From positions 121,460 to 133,204 of the forward strand of contig NZ_GG700757.1 in the NCBI RefSeq assembly GCF_000160855.1: DNA of 11,745 bases. Reading direction: 5' to 3'. The notes beneath the pieces are model-generated. The model was not told where the DNA came from and ran no database searches. It saw nothing but the letters and a program-made list of their open reading frames with translations. Of the stretch, positions 1 through 5,332 are shown one piece after another; the stretch's first letter is position 1; each line of letters opens with the position of its first letter. A program made the translations under genes and the position numbers. This DNA comes from Lactobacillus helveticus DSM 20075 = CGMCC 1.1877. GTDB lineage: Bacteria > Bacillota > Bacilli > Lactobacillales > Lactobacillaceae.

Positions 1-39
1 CGGAAAAACCTTTACCCTTCAATCCAACAAGAAATCAAA

Positions 40-258
40 TTATTTTTGTTGGTGTTTCATCATGTTCATTACTTGGTGAACCTTCTTGTTAGAAGGCTTT
101 TGTCCCATTTGAGACATCATAGCAACAATCATGTCTTCACTAATTGGAGGATTTTCCTTAAAATAATTCTTCATGTATGCTCTTGCACCATAAAAACCTG
201 CAACAGCGCCGACCAAAAGTGCAATAATAATCAAAAAAATTGCTAAACCTAAATTCAT
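40..258 (-). CDS. yneF: YneF-family (UPF0154) small membrane protein
   Basis: This encodes 72 residues. A single hydrophobic segment (about residues 4-24, rich in Leu, Ile, Val, Ala and ending GFYGARAYM) is followed by a short charged tail with ENPPISEDMI, a match by eye to the YneF/UPF0154 family of one-pass membrane proteins. The likely topology is a membrane anchor with a cytoplasmic tail; the molecular role of the family is unknown to me. The ATG is preceded by a GGAGGA-type ribosome binding site (264-269) at normal spacing, which fixes the start. It lies downstream of the DUF896 gene on the same strand after about 60 bases. In B. subtilis yneF is also near the lexA locus, so the neighbourhood supports the call. 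Confidence 0.85.
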   Translation of the reverse strand: MNLGLAIFLIIIALLVGAVAGFYGARAYMKNYFKENPPISEDMIVAMMSQMGQKPSNKKVHQVMNMMKHQQK

Positions 259-320
259 ATTAATCCTCCATAACTAACAATAATATCTTACATAAATTTT
301 CATCTTTTTTAAAGACTTAA

Positions 321-584
321 TTAGTCTTTTCTAAGACCTTTTTTGCGTTGTGCACGCTTGGCTCTTTCGGAAGTTACTTCCTTGCCATTCTTATCAATAA
401 TTACCATATTTTCAACATCTTGCTTAAAGGTAGCTCTGAAGTTGGCAAGGAATTTTTTGTGAAGTTCTTTACGTTCTTGTTCCTCTTCAGGAGTCAAACC
501 TTCCTTTTCTTTCTTATGGTAAAGTTCGTTAATTCGATCTGTTACCTTTTTTTCCTCTTCTTTACTCATTGCATCTTTATTCAT
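321..584 (-). CDS. ynzC: DUF896 (YnzC/UPF0291) family protein
   Basis: This encodes an 87-residue, highly charged protein. It starts with a helical KEEEKKVTDRINEL segment, then a LTPEEEQER turn, then FLANFRATFKQDVENMVIID and a basic tail ending RAQRKKGLRKD. This is the DUF896 layout, two helices plus a C-terminal tail, as in B. subtilis YnzC. The start ATG has an AGGTGA ribosome binding site at 591-596; an internal ATG six codons in is less well placed. The gene is divergent from lexA across a 151-base gap holding a LexA box. In B. subtilis ynzC belongs to the SOS-induced yneA-yneB-ynzC operon beside lexA, so SOS control here is a reasonable inference. The biochemical function is unknown. Confidence 0.87.
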   Translation of the reverse strand: MNKDAMSKEEEKKVTDRINELYHKKEKEGLTPEEEQERKELHKKFLANFRATFKQDVENMVIIDKNGKEVTSERAKRAQRKKGLRKD

Positions 585-654
585 ATATATTCACCTCGCA
601 TTAACAATCTTTAGTCTACCGTATTTTATACAATAAAAAAAGATACTTTTCATA

Positions 655-666
655 GAACGTTCGTTT
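655..666. promoter_or_regulatory. LexA (SOS) box between DUF896 gene and lexA
   Basis: The sequence GAACGTTCGTTT fits the Gram-positive SOS operator core GAAC-N4-GTTY. Its right half overlaps the first bases of the lexA -35 hexamer, so bound LexA would block polymerase and autoregulate lexA. It also lies upstream of the divergent DUF896 gene, whose candidate -10 (TATAAA, complement of 625-630) is about 25 bases away, so both genes could be controlled. The match is not fully symmetric: the outer bases differ from the strict B. subtilis consensus. Confidence 0.75.
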
Positions 667-693
667 GAGACTATGCTATTTTTTTGTTAAAAT
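665..693 (+). promoter_or_regulatory. lexA promoter (extended -10)
   Basis: The -35 TTGAGA (665-670) and -10 TAAAAT (688-693) are separated by 17 bases, and a TGT extension immediately precedes the -10. This is a near-canonical SigA promoter 43 bases ahead of the lexA start and overlaps the LexA box. Confidence 0.75.
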
Positions 694-735
694 AAGTATA
701 AATAAAATCTTTTTTTACAATAACGGAGAAAAATT

Positions 736-1362
736 ATGTCTAAGAAAAACAGTGATACCAAACAACTAGAAATTTTACGCTATATTTATGATACTGTCGA
801 CCATCGTGGCTTTCCACCAACAGTTCGGGAGATTTGTGCTGCAGTTAAGCTATCTTCTACGTCTACCGTTCACGGGCATTTAGCTCGATTAGAACGCAAA
901 GGCCTTTTAATCAAAGATGCAACTAAACCCCGTGCACTCGAAATTACCGATGAGGGTAAAAAAGAATTAGGCATCAAGCCAAAGAGAATTCCAGTTGTTG
1001 GCGTTGTTGCTGCTGGACACCCAATTTTAGCAGTTCAAGACATAGATGAATACTTCCCACTTCCACCAGATCTTGAAAATGATGCTGGTGAACTCTTTAT
1101 GTTAAAAATTCACGGTGAAAGCATGATCAATGCCGGCATTTTGAACGGTGATAACGTTATCGTCAAAAAACAAAACACCGCTAATAATGGCGAAATCGTA
1201 GTAGCTATGACTGACGAAAATGAAGCCACTGTTAAACGTTTTTATAAAGAAAAAGATCATTACCGTTTGCAACCAGAAAATGATACGATGGCTCCAATTA
1301 TCTTACCTGAGGTAACTATTTTAGGTAAAGTAGTTGGTCTTTACAGAAACAATATCGATTAG
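736..1362 (+). CDS. lexA: LexA, SOS response repressor and self-cleaving protease
   Basis: This 208-residue protein is the usual LexA length. Residues 1-65 form the winged helix-turn-helix DNA-binding domain (GFPPTVREI near 25-33, recognition helix around [14 protein letters not shown]). Residues 85-205 form the S24 peptidase domain. The self-cleavage site is Ala93-Gly94 in VVAAGHP, the nucleophile is Ser129 in GESM, and the general base is Lys167 in EATVKRF; all are present, so the protein should be functional. RecA filaments stimulate cleavage and derepress DNA-repair genes. A CGGAGA ribosome binding site lies seven bases before the ATG. A LexA box overlaps the promoter (autoregulation) and a hairpin terminator follows directly. 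The adjacent cell-division inhibitor gene yneA, found next to lexA in Bacillus, is absent. Confidence 0.97.
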   Translation: MSKKNSDTKQLEILRYIYDTVDHRGFPPTVREICAAVKLSSTSTVHGHLARLERKGLLIKDATKPRALEITDEGKKELGIKPKRIPVVGVVAAGHPILAVQDIDEYFPLPPDLENDAGELFMLKIHGESMINAGILNGDNVIVKKQNTANNGEIVVAMTDENEATVKRFYKEKDHYRLQPENDTMAPIILPEVTILGKVVGLYRNNID

Positions 1363-1367
1363 TAAGC

Positions 1368-1401
1368 AAACCTAAGCTAATGGCTTGGGTTTATTTTTTT
1401 T
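1368..1401 (+). terminator. lexA intrinsic terminator inside the convergent gene's 3' end
   Basis: The inverted repeat AAACCTAAGC / GCTTGGGTTT (one G-T pair, five-base loop) is followed by TA and a run of eight Ts at 1394-1401. It starts six bases after the lexA stop. Its right arm and T run encode the last codons of the convergent SGNH hydrolase gene, so the two transcription units overlap at their ends. The opposite strand lacks a good U tract, so it mainly terminates lexA. Confidence 0.8.
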
Positions 1402-2177
1402 GCCAAAATTTTAGTTAATTCATCTTCAAAAACTGGCAGCCATTTTTCTAAATATCCTGCTCGCGTTGGATGAATTTCATCAGCCATGTAAAGAGCTGGT
1501 TGGTCTTTAAAATCAGGATTATTATATAAAACCAAGACTTCAATATTCCATTTTTGAGCCAATTGATGTGCTGCTTTTACCATTTGTTCATATAACTTGT
1601 TTTCAAAATATGGATTAGTATAAATCATAATTGGACAATGCCATGTAGCTTGAGCTTGACTGATGATATACTCCATCGCACCGATGATTGTTTGCGTATC
1701 AAAATGGTCATCATCACTAACTTTGCCTAATTTCTGGTTGGTACGTGCATCATTAGTAGAAAGCTGTAAAACCAACATATCAATTGGAGTTTTAAGATTT
1801 TCCTTGAAACGAGCAACACAGGAATCACCATGATAACTAGTCTCTTGATCTACTAATGTAGTTCCGTTTTCCGCATCTTTAATGGCCGCAATGCCATCTT
1901 TTTTCCATAAATAATCAACGAACGATTCACCTAAAGCCCCGAAGCCAAAAGTTACAGATGAGCCCAAAAATAGAATCTTTTTATTTCTAAGTGGGCTATC
2001 AATCGTTTTGACATTATTTAGGCTATATTTGCGACTGTTACCTGTTAAATAGGCTAATTCTGTATAGGCTCTTTGATGCAAGGGATGCTCATCTAAGTCC
2101 ATACGTAATTCATTAAGAGCGATATCGGATAGATCATTATTTTGTCTAATTGGAATTAAAAAAGTTTCGTTACTCAT
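1377..2177 (-). CDS. SGNH/GDSL-family hydrolase (esterase-like)
   Basis: This 266-residue protein carries the SGNH hydrolase blocks. Block I is FLGSSVTFGFG with candidate nucleophile Ser74, having GSS where many members have GDS. A block II glycine may lie in YHGDS (117). Block III is LQLSTND with Asn142, and block V is DEIHPTRAGY with Asp233 and His236. No signal peptide or membrane segment is visible, so it is probably cytoplasmic. The first 60 residues precede the hydrolase fold and have no motif I recognise. Such enzymes hydrolyse esters of lipids, sugars or cell-wall polymers; the substrate cannot be told from sequence. The ATG overlaps the last codons of the upstream uracil-DNA glycosylase gene by eight bases, implying translational coupling. 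An AAGGG-type ribosome binding site precedes it. Confidence 0.85.
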   Translation of the reverse strand: MSNETFLIPIRQNNDLSDIALNELRMDLDEHPLHQRAYTELAYLTGNSRKYSLNNVKTIDSPLRNKKILFLGSSVTFGFGALGESFVDYLWKKDGIAAIKDAENGTTLVDQETSYHGDSCVARFKENLKTPIDMLVLQLSTNDARTNQKLGKVSDDDHFDTQTIIGAMEYIISQAQATWHCPIMIYTNPYFENKLYEQMVKAAHQLAQKWNIEVLVLYNNPDFKDQPALYMADEIHPTRAGYLEKWLPVFEDELTKILAKKINPSH

Positions 2178-2829
2178 TGCTTTCCCTTTCTTTATCGATA
2201 TAAGGTTTTATTACTTCCCAATCTTTTAAAATATCATCGCTTAATTTACGATTATAAAAAACTGCTGCAGGGTGATATTCCGGAATGACCGTGTACTTCT
2301 TTTTTGACCAAACATAGCCATCTTTAGCTGTATTAAGTTCAAGGATTGGTATGTTGTCAATAACTTTGCCATGTTCAGCCGAAATTTTGTGACCTGGACC
2401 AAGTAAGCGTTCTAAGCCAGTGTTTCCTAAAGCAACAATAATCTGAGGATCCGCATAAGATATTTCATAATCAAGAAATGGTGCATGCGCGAGTACTTCT
2501 TTTTTAGTTGGTTTACGATTAGGTCTTTTAATTACCTCTTTATTTTCTCATTTGCTGAAAACTTTTTTCACGCTAAATGGACGGCTACGAACCGCACTAG
2601 TGATATAAACCTGATCTCGTGATAAACCAATTTGCTTCAAGGATTTATCCAATTCCTTGCCGGCATCACCACTAAATGGGATATTGTTAACAATCTCATT
2701 ACGTCCTGGTGCTTCACCGACAATCATTAACAAGGGATGCTTTGGTCCACTACCTGAATTTATTCCTTCCAAGCGCATGCCTTTAGACCGTTCTTTTACT
2801 TCCTCTAATAATTTCTTAGGATAATCCAT
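2170..2829 (-). pseudogene. Uracil-DNA glycosylase (family 4-like), broken by one in-frame TGA
   Basis: One continuous frame of 219 codons from ATG 2829 to TAA 2170-2172 is interrupted only by TGA at 2548-2550, about 93 codons in. Before the stop are IVGEAPGRNE (uracil-excision motif), PFSGDAGKELD and YITSAVRSRP; after it are PQIIVALGN and the C-terminal motif EYHPAAVFYN. These are family 4 UDG hallmarks. The motif downstream of the stop is needed for binding, so the truncated product should be inactive. CGA to TGA is the simplest origin. The reconstructed protein has no cysteine, so the four Fe-S ligands of canonical family 4 enzymes are absent. The start at 2829 sits four bases after an AGGTGAG site; ATG 2832 is the alternative. 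The gene would have removed uracil from DNA and overlaps the SGNH hydrolase gene downstream. Confidence 0.85.
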
Positions 2830-2860
2830 CATCTCACCTGATTTCTTTTTTAATATATTT

Positions 2861-2866
2861 ATTATA
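2861..2866 (-). promoter_or_regulatory. Possible -10 element for the UDG gene
   Basis: The complement reads TATAAT about 32 bases upstream of the UDG start. No convincing -35 hexamer is seen at 16-18 bases, and the surroundings are almost pure A/T, so this is weak. Confidence 0.35.
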
Positions 2867-2933
2867 ATATTAATCAAAAATATTTTACATTTAAAAGAAA
2901 CATAGTATAATATAATCAATTTAATATAAATTA

Positions 2934-2964
2934 AAAGCCGCCATTGTGGATAAATGGCGGCTTT
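2934..2964 (-). terminator. Orphan 12-bp hairpin, terminator-like on the minus strand
   Basis: The perfect inverted repeat AAAGCCGCCATT / AATGGCGGCTTT has a seven-base loop. Read on the minus strand it is followed by TTTT-AATTTAT, a modest U tract; the plus strand has no U run. The rplS transcript already has a strong terminator at 3161-3197, so this hairpin has no obvious gene to serve. The loop region contains TTATCCACA on the minus strand (2945-2953), which is exactly a consensus DnaA box. Confidence 0.6.
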
Positions 2965-2993
2965 CGCTTTAATTCCACACTTAGCATCTATCT

Positions 2994-3013
2994 TTGTGAA
3001 ATTTACTTCACAA
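2994..3013. repeat. Inverted repeat TTGTGAA-N6-TTCACAA
   Basis: There is a perfect 7-bp dyad with a six-base spacer. Further half-site copies are TTGTGA at 3061-3066 and TTCACAA at 3106-3112. It resembles a Crp/Fnr-type operator, but the inner TGTGA/TCACA half-sites are eight bases apart instead of six. No gene start lies immediately downstream on either strand, so its role is unknown. Confidence 0.4.
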
Positions 3014-3160
3014 TTGCATTTTATTTATATAATGGTCTTTTTAGTTCATTTAGTCAGACATTGTGATATATTTTTAATGTTACACAGTAGTTTCACTTAG
3101 ATTTTTTCACAATTTATAACTATGATAATAGTTGCATAATATTAATATATGAAATGCTTG

Positions 3161-3197
3161 TAAAAACAAAAAAGCTAGTTCCAAATGGAACTAGCTT
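3161..3197 (-). terminator. rplS intrinsic terminator
   Basis: On the minus strand the perfect stem AAGCTAGTTCC / GGAACTAGCTT (11 bp, four-base loop) is followed by TTTTTTGTTTTTA. It begins about 20 bases after the rplS stop and closes the ylxM-to-rplS block. Confidence 0.92.
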
Positions 3198-3216
3198 CTT
3201 CATATCGACGTTATGA

Positions 3217-3564
3217 TTAACGACGTGCTTCAGCAATTCTTGCTGACTTACCGTGACGTTCACGTAAGTAGTAAAGTTTAGCACGACGTACACGACCATG
3301 ACGCTTAACTTCAACCTTAGCAACACGTGGGTCGTTAACTGGGAAGGTTCTTTCAACACCAACACCTGAAGCAATCTTACGAACAGTGTAAGTAGCACCG
3401 ATGCCAGTACCCTTCTTCTTAATTACAACACCTTCGAACAACTGAATACGTTCGTGAGTACCTTCAACAACACGTACGTGAACAGTAACAGTATCACCTG
3501 CACGGAAAGCAGGAATATCGTCACGAATTTGTTCTTTAGTCAATTCTTGAATTAATGGATCCAT
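3217..3564 (-). CDS. rplS: 50S ribosomal protein L19
   Basis: This 115-residue protein starts [14 protein letters not shown] and contains the L19 core: [25 protein letters not shown], the [15 protein letters not shown] segment, and the basic tail [16 protein letters not shown]. The length is standard. L19 sits at the subunit interface of the ribosome. A longer frame opens ten codons upstream, but the conserved N-terminus and the GGGAGA site (3575-3580) favour the ATG at 3564. It is the last gene of the block, 112 bases after trmD. That gap carries an L19-leader-like RNA structure, so expression is probably autoregulated. A strong terminator follows. Confidence 0.96.
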   Translation of the reverse strand: MDPLIQELTKEQIRDDIPAFRAGDTVTVHVRVVEGTHERIQLFEGVVIKKKGTGIGATYTVRKIASGVGVERTFPVNDPRVAKVEVKRHGRVRRAKLYYLRERHGKSARIAEARR

Positions 3565-3574
3565 AATATATTTT

Positions 3575-3657
3575 TCTCCCTCTTCGGCATTCATTCACGC
3601 ACCAGCGCCAGCGGAACACCCATAACTTTATTTAATGGCATTTGCCACGAAGAATAG
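3575..3657 (-). ncRNA. L19 leader-like cis-regulatory RNA
   Basis: The 5' region of rplS can fold into a structure closed by TTCTTCGTGGCA (complement of 3643-3654) pairing with TGCCGAAGAG (complement of 3580-3589) through GGCA/TGCC and CUUC/GAAG with a two-base bulge. The 3' strand of this helix runs into the GAGGGAGA ribosome binding site, so folding or protein binding could control translation. An L19 leader family is known upstream of rplS in Bacillota. The match is by location and structure, not by model search. Confidence 0.6.
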
Positions 3658-3676
3658 TTTAACAAATCAAGCCAGC

Positions 3677-4396
3677 TTAATCAAGCTCTGACTTAATTTC
3701 TTCAAGCATTTTCTTTTCTTCATTAGTAAGCTGTCGATCTTCTAGCATGTCTGGACGGTGAAGATAAGTAGCCTTAAGTGCTTCTTTATGACGCCACTCG
3801 GCTATCTTTTGATGATTTCCACTAGTTAATACTTCAGGTACTTTCTGCCCTTCAAAATCAGCTGGGCGTGTATATTGCGGATATTCTAATAAGCCATGTG
3901 AGAAACTCTCTTCAACTGGGCTGGCAGCATTACCTAAAATGCCAGGCAAAAGACGTACAGTAGCATCAATCATGCTCATGGTTGGAAGCTCTCCACCAGT
4001 TAACACATAATCACCAATTGAAACAGTCTCATCAGCTAAGTCGTAGACTCTTTGATCAAAGCCTTCATAGTGACCACAAATAAAAGTTAATTCATCTTCT
4101 TTGGCCCAATCTTGAGCCATTTGTTCATTAAAAGTCTTTCCCTGAGGGGCAGTGATGATTACCTTGCCAGTAGAAGGTAAAGAATCCAAAGCCTTTTTTA
4201 TTGGCATAATTTGAAGCACCATGCCAGCACCACCACCATAAGGAGTATCATCAACATGGTGATGTACATCTGTTGTGAAATCACGGAAATTCACTAAATT
4301 TAGATCCCACTTGCCATCTTCTAGACCACGCCCCAACATTGAGACCTGCAAAGGCGTAAACATATCTGGGAAAAGTGTTAATACATTAATCTTCAT
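3677..4396 (-). CDS. trmD: tRNA (guanine37-N1)-methyltransferase TrmD
   Basis: This 239-residue SPOUT-class methyltransferase uses S-adenosylmethionine to methylate G37 next to the anticodon and so prevents +1 frameshifting. Visible motifs are [13 protein letters not shown] (49-60), the trefoil-knot cofactor loops [11 protein letters not shown] (107-117) and [11 protein letters not shown] (126-136), Arg148 in DATVRLL, and [11 protein letters not shown] (168-178). By alignment from memory with E. coli TrmD, the catalytic Asp169 (EDSF) is Glu163 here (EESF), a conservative change. The ATG overlaps the end of rimM by 11 bases and is preceded by a GGAGGGG site inside rimM, so the two are translationally coupled. 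rplS follows in the same direction without a terminator. Confidence 0.96.
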   Translation of the reverse strand: MKINVLTLFPDMFTPLQVSMLGRGLEDGKWDLNLVNFRDFTTDVHHHVDDTPYGGGAGMVLQIMPIKKALDSLPSTGKVIITAPQGKTFNEQMAQDWAKEDELTFICGHYEGFDQRVYDLADETVSIGDYVLTGGELPTMSMIDATVRLLPGILGNAASPVEESFSHGLLEYPQYTRPADFEGQKVPEVLTSGNHQKIAEWRHKEALKATYLHRPDMLEDRQLTNEEKKMLEEIKSELD

Positions 4397-4901
4397 CCCG
4401 TAACCCCTCCATTAACTCTACGTAAACCTTTTTGGCAGCTACATCAACTTTTTTAACGACATCGGCAATATTGGGAATCCAATATTCTTTACCGTCATCT
4501 TCACGCACAAGCCAAATATCATTTGCACCAGGAGATTGGATATCAACAATTTTACCGATTCTTTTACCAGTTTCTTCATCAATTACATCGCAATCAAAAA
4601 TGTCTTTATAATAATAAACGCCATCAGGCAATTCGCCGCGATCTTCTTCACTTACTACTAAAATCTGGCCACGCAATTTTTCTGCCTGATCAATATCGGT
4701 AATCTCTTTAAATTGAATCAACCAAAATTGTTTAAAAGGGCGACTTTTTTCAACCGTTAATGTGCGGTTAGTGTCACTTCTGAGTGATAGGTGCATCCCT
4801 TCAGCAAAACGCTCTTCAGGAAAGTCTGTAATCACATTAACCTTAACTTCTCCATTTAGCCCATGAGTCGTCAAAATTCGCGCGACATCAAAATATTCCA
4901 T
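4386..4901 (-). CDS. rimM: Ribosome maturation factor RimM (16S rRNA processing)
   Basis: This 171-residue protein has the two RimM parts: an N-terminal barrel ([18 protein letters not shown] near residues 3-20) and a C-terminal PRC barrel ([29 protein letters not shown], then [14 protein letters not shown]). RimM binds S19 in the 30S head and assists late small-subunit assembly. A longer frame starts 13 codons earlier, but that extension would be read from terminator sequence; the ATG at 4901 has an AAGGAG site (4908-4913) and the conserved N-terminus. It overlaps trmD by 11 bases. A terminator-like hairpin immediately upstream separates it from rpsP, so transcription reaching it may be attenuated. 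Confidence 0.95.
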   Translation of the reverse strand: MEYFDVARILTTHGLNGEVKVNVITDFPEERFAEGMHLSLRSDTNRTLTVEKSRPFKQFWLIQFKEITDIDQAEKLRGQILVVSEEDRGELPDGVYYYKDIFDCDVIDEETGKRIGKIVDIQSPGANDIWLVREDDGKEYWIPNIADVVKKVDVAAKKVYVELMEGLRDED

Positions 4902-4923
4902 ATATTTCTCCTTTTTAAGTAAG

Positions 4924-4955
4924 AAAAAAAGCTTGAGCACTTAGCATCAAGCTTT
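4924..4955 (-). terminator. Terminator/attenuator hairpin between rpsP and rimM
   Basis: On the minus strand the 9-bp stem AAAGCTTGA / TCAAGCTTT with a ten-base loop is followed by seven Ts. It starts 14 bases after the rpsP stop, and the T run ends only about 10 bases before the rimM ribosome binding site, so there is no room for a promoter after it. It should reduce, not abolish, read-through into rimM-trmD-rplS. Confidence 0.75.
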
Positions 4956-4969
4956 TAATCATCACAAGA

Positions 4970-5242
4970 TTACTTGTTGTATTTTGCGTCGTGCAACTTA
5001 GTCATCAAGCCTGCACCTGAAAGAAGTGATCTTACAGTATCTGAAGGTTGTGCACCCTTTTGTAACCAATCAAAGATCTTGTCTTCATCAAGCTTCAATT
5101 CCTTTGGTTGTGAAACTGGGTTGTAGTAACCAACTTGTTCGATGAAACGACCATCACGTGGCATACGTGAGTCTGCAACAACGATTCTGTAGAATGGCTT
5201 TCTCTTGGCACCAGCGCGGTGCATACGAATTTTAACTGACAT
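4970..5242 (-). CDS. rpsP: 30S ribosomal protein S16
   Basis: This 90-residue protein has the S16 signature from the N-terminus: [24 protein letters not shown], then [14 protein letters not shown] and the [17 protein letters not shown] segment. S16 binds 16S rRNA early in 30S assembly. The start has a strong AGGAGGAA site (5251-5258) at eight bases. It lies 90 bases downstream of ffh with its own extended -10 promoter in that gap, and is followed by a terminator-like hairpin, so it may be largely monocistronic. The KH-domain RNA-binding gene khpA (ylqC), which follows rpsP in B. subtilis, is not present before rimM. Confidence 0.97.
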   Translation of the reverse strand: MSVKIRMHRAGAKRKPFYRIVVADSRMPRDGRFIEQVGYYNPVSQPKELKLDEDKIFDWLQKGAQPSDTVRSLLSGAGLMTKLHDAKYNK

Positions 5243-5275
5243 AAATTAATTTCCTCCTAAAACTTAACAATTAAT

Positions 5276-5304
5276 AATATACCACCAAAGCAAATAGGTG
5301 TAAA
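5276..5304 (-). promoter_or_regulatory. rpsP promoter (extended -10)
   Basis: On the minus strand the -35 TTTACA and -10 TATATT are 17 bases apart, with TGG directly before the -10. It lies between ffh and rpsP, 34 bases before the rpsP start, giving rpsP transcription independent of ffh. Confidence 0.7.
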
Positions 5305-5332
5305 GTGTTTTTCCTTAACACCCTTTATTTTT

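Larger units (their letters stand above)
2830..3170. other. Gene-free AT-rich interval between rplS and the broken UDG gene
   Basis: No open frame with a ribosome binding site or recognisable protein appears here on either strand. It contains the probable leader of the UDG gene (2833-2930), an isolated hairpin (2934-2964), a TTGTGAA/TTCACAA inverted repeat with further single copies of the motif nearby, and the T-rich tail of the rplS terminator (from 3161). The orphan hairpin suggests that a short minus-strand transcript may end here. Confidence 0.6.

Noticed and set aside
1..39. Window edge before the YneF gene
   Set aside because: No start, stop, hairpin or motif that can be supported in these 39 bases.
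311..330. Inverted repeat AAAGACT-TAATT-AGTCTTTT at the DUF896 stop
   Set aside because: On the gene's strand the stem is followed by an A run, not a U run, so it is not a convincing terminator for DUF896 and serves no plus-strand gene.
2830..2919. N-terminal extension of the UDG frame (residues before MMDYPKK)
   Set aside because: It is an A/T-rich hydrophobic translation of the leader; the ribosome binding site AGGTGAG and family N-terminus place the start at 2829.
2978..2988. 11-mer CACTTAGCATC shared with the rpsP-rimM hairpin (4938-4948)
   Set aside because: Shared 11-mers are expected by chance many times in an AT-rich window of this size; the contexts are unrelated.
3120..3398. Minus-strand open frame of 92 codons overlapping rplS
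   Set aside because: It runs through the rplS coding sequence in another frame and through its terminator, with low-complexity composition and no ribosome binding site; it is a shadow frame.
3565..3594. Ten-codon N-terminal extension of L19
   Set aside because: It lies in the leader RNA and ribosome binding region; L19 proteins begin MDPLIQ or similar.
4902..4940. Thirteen-codon N-terminal extension of RimM
   Set aside because: It translates the terminator hairpin upstream; the AAGGAG site and conserved start favour 4901.
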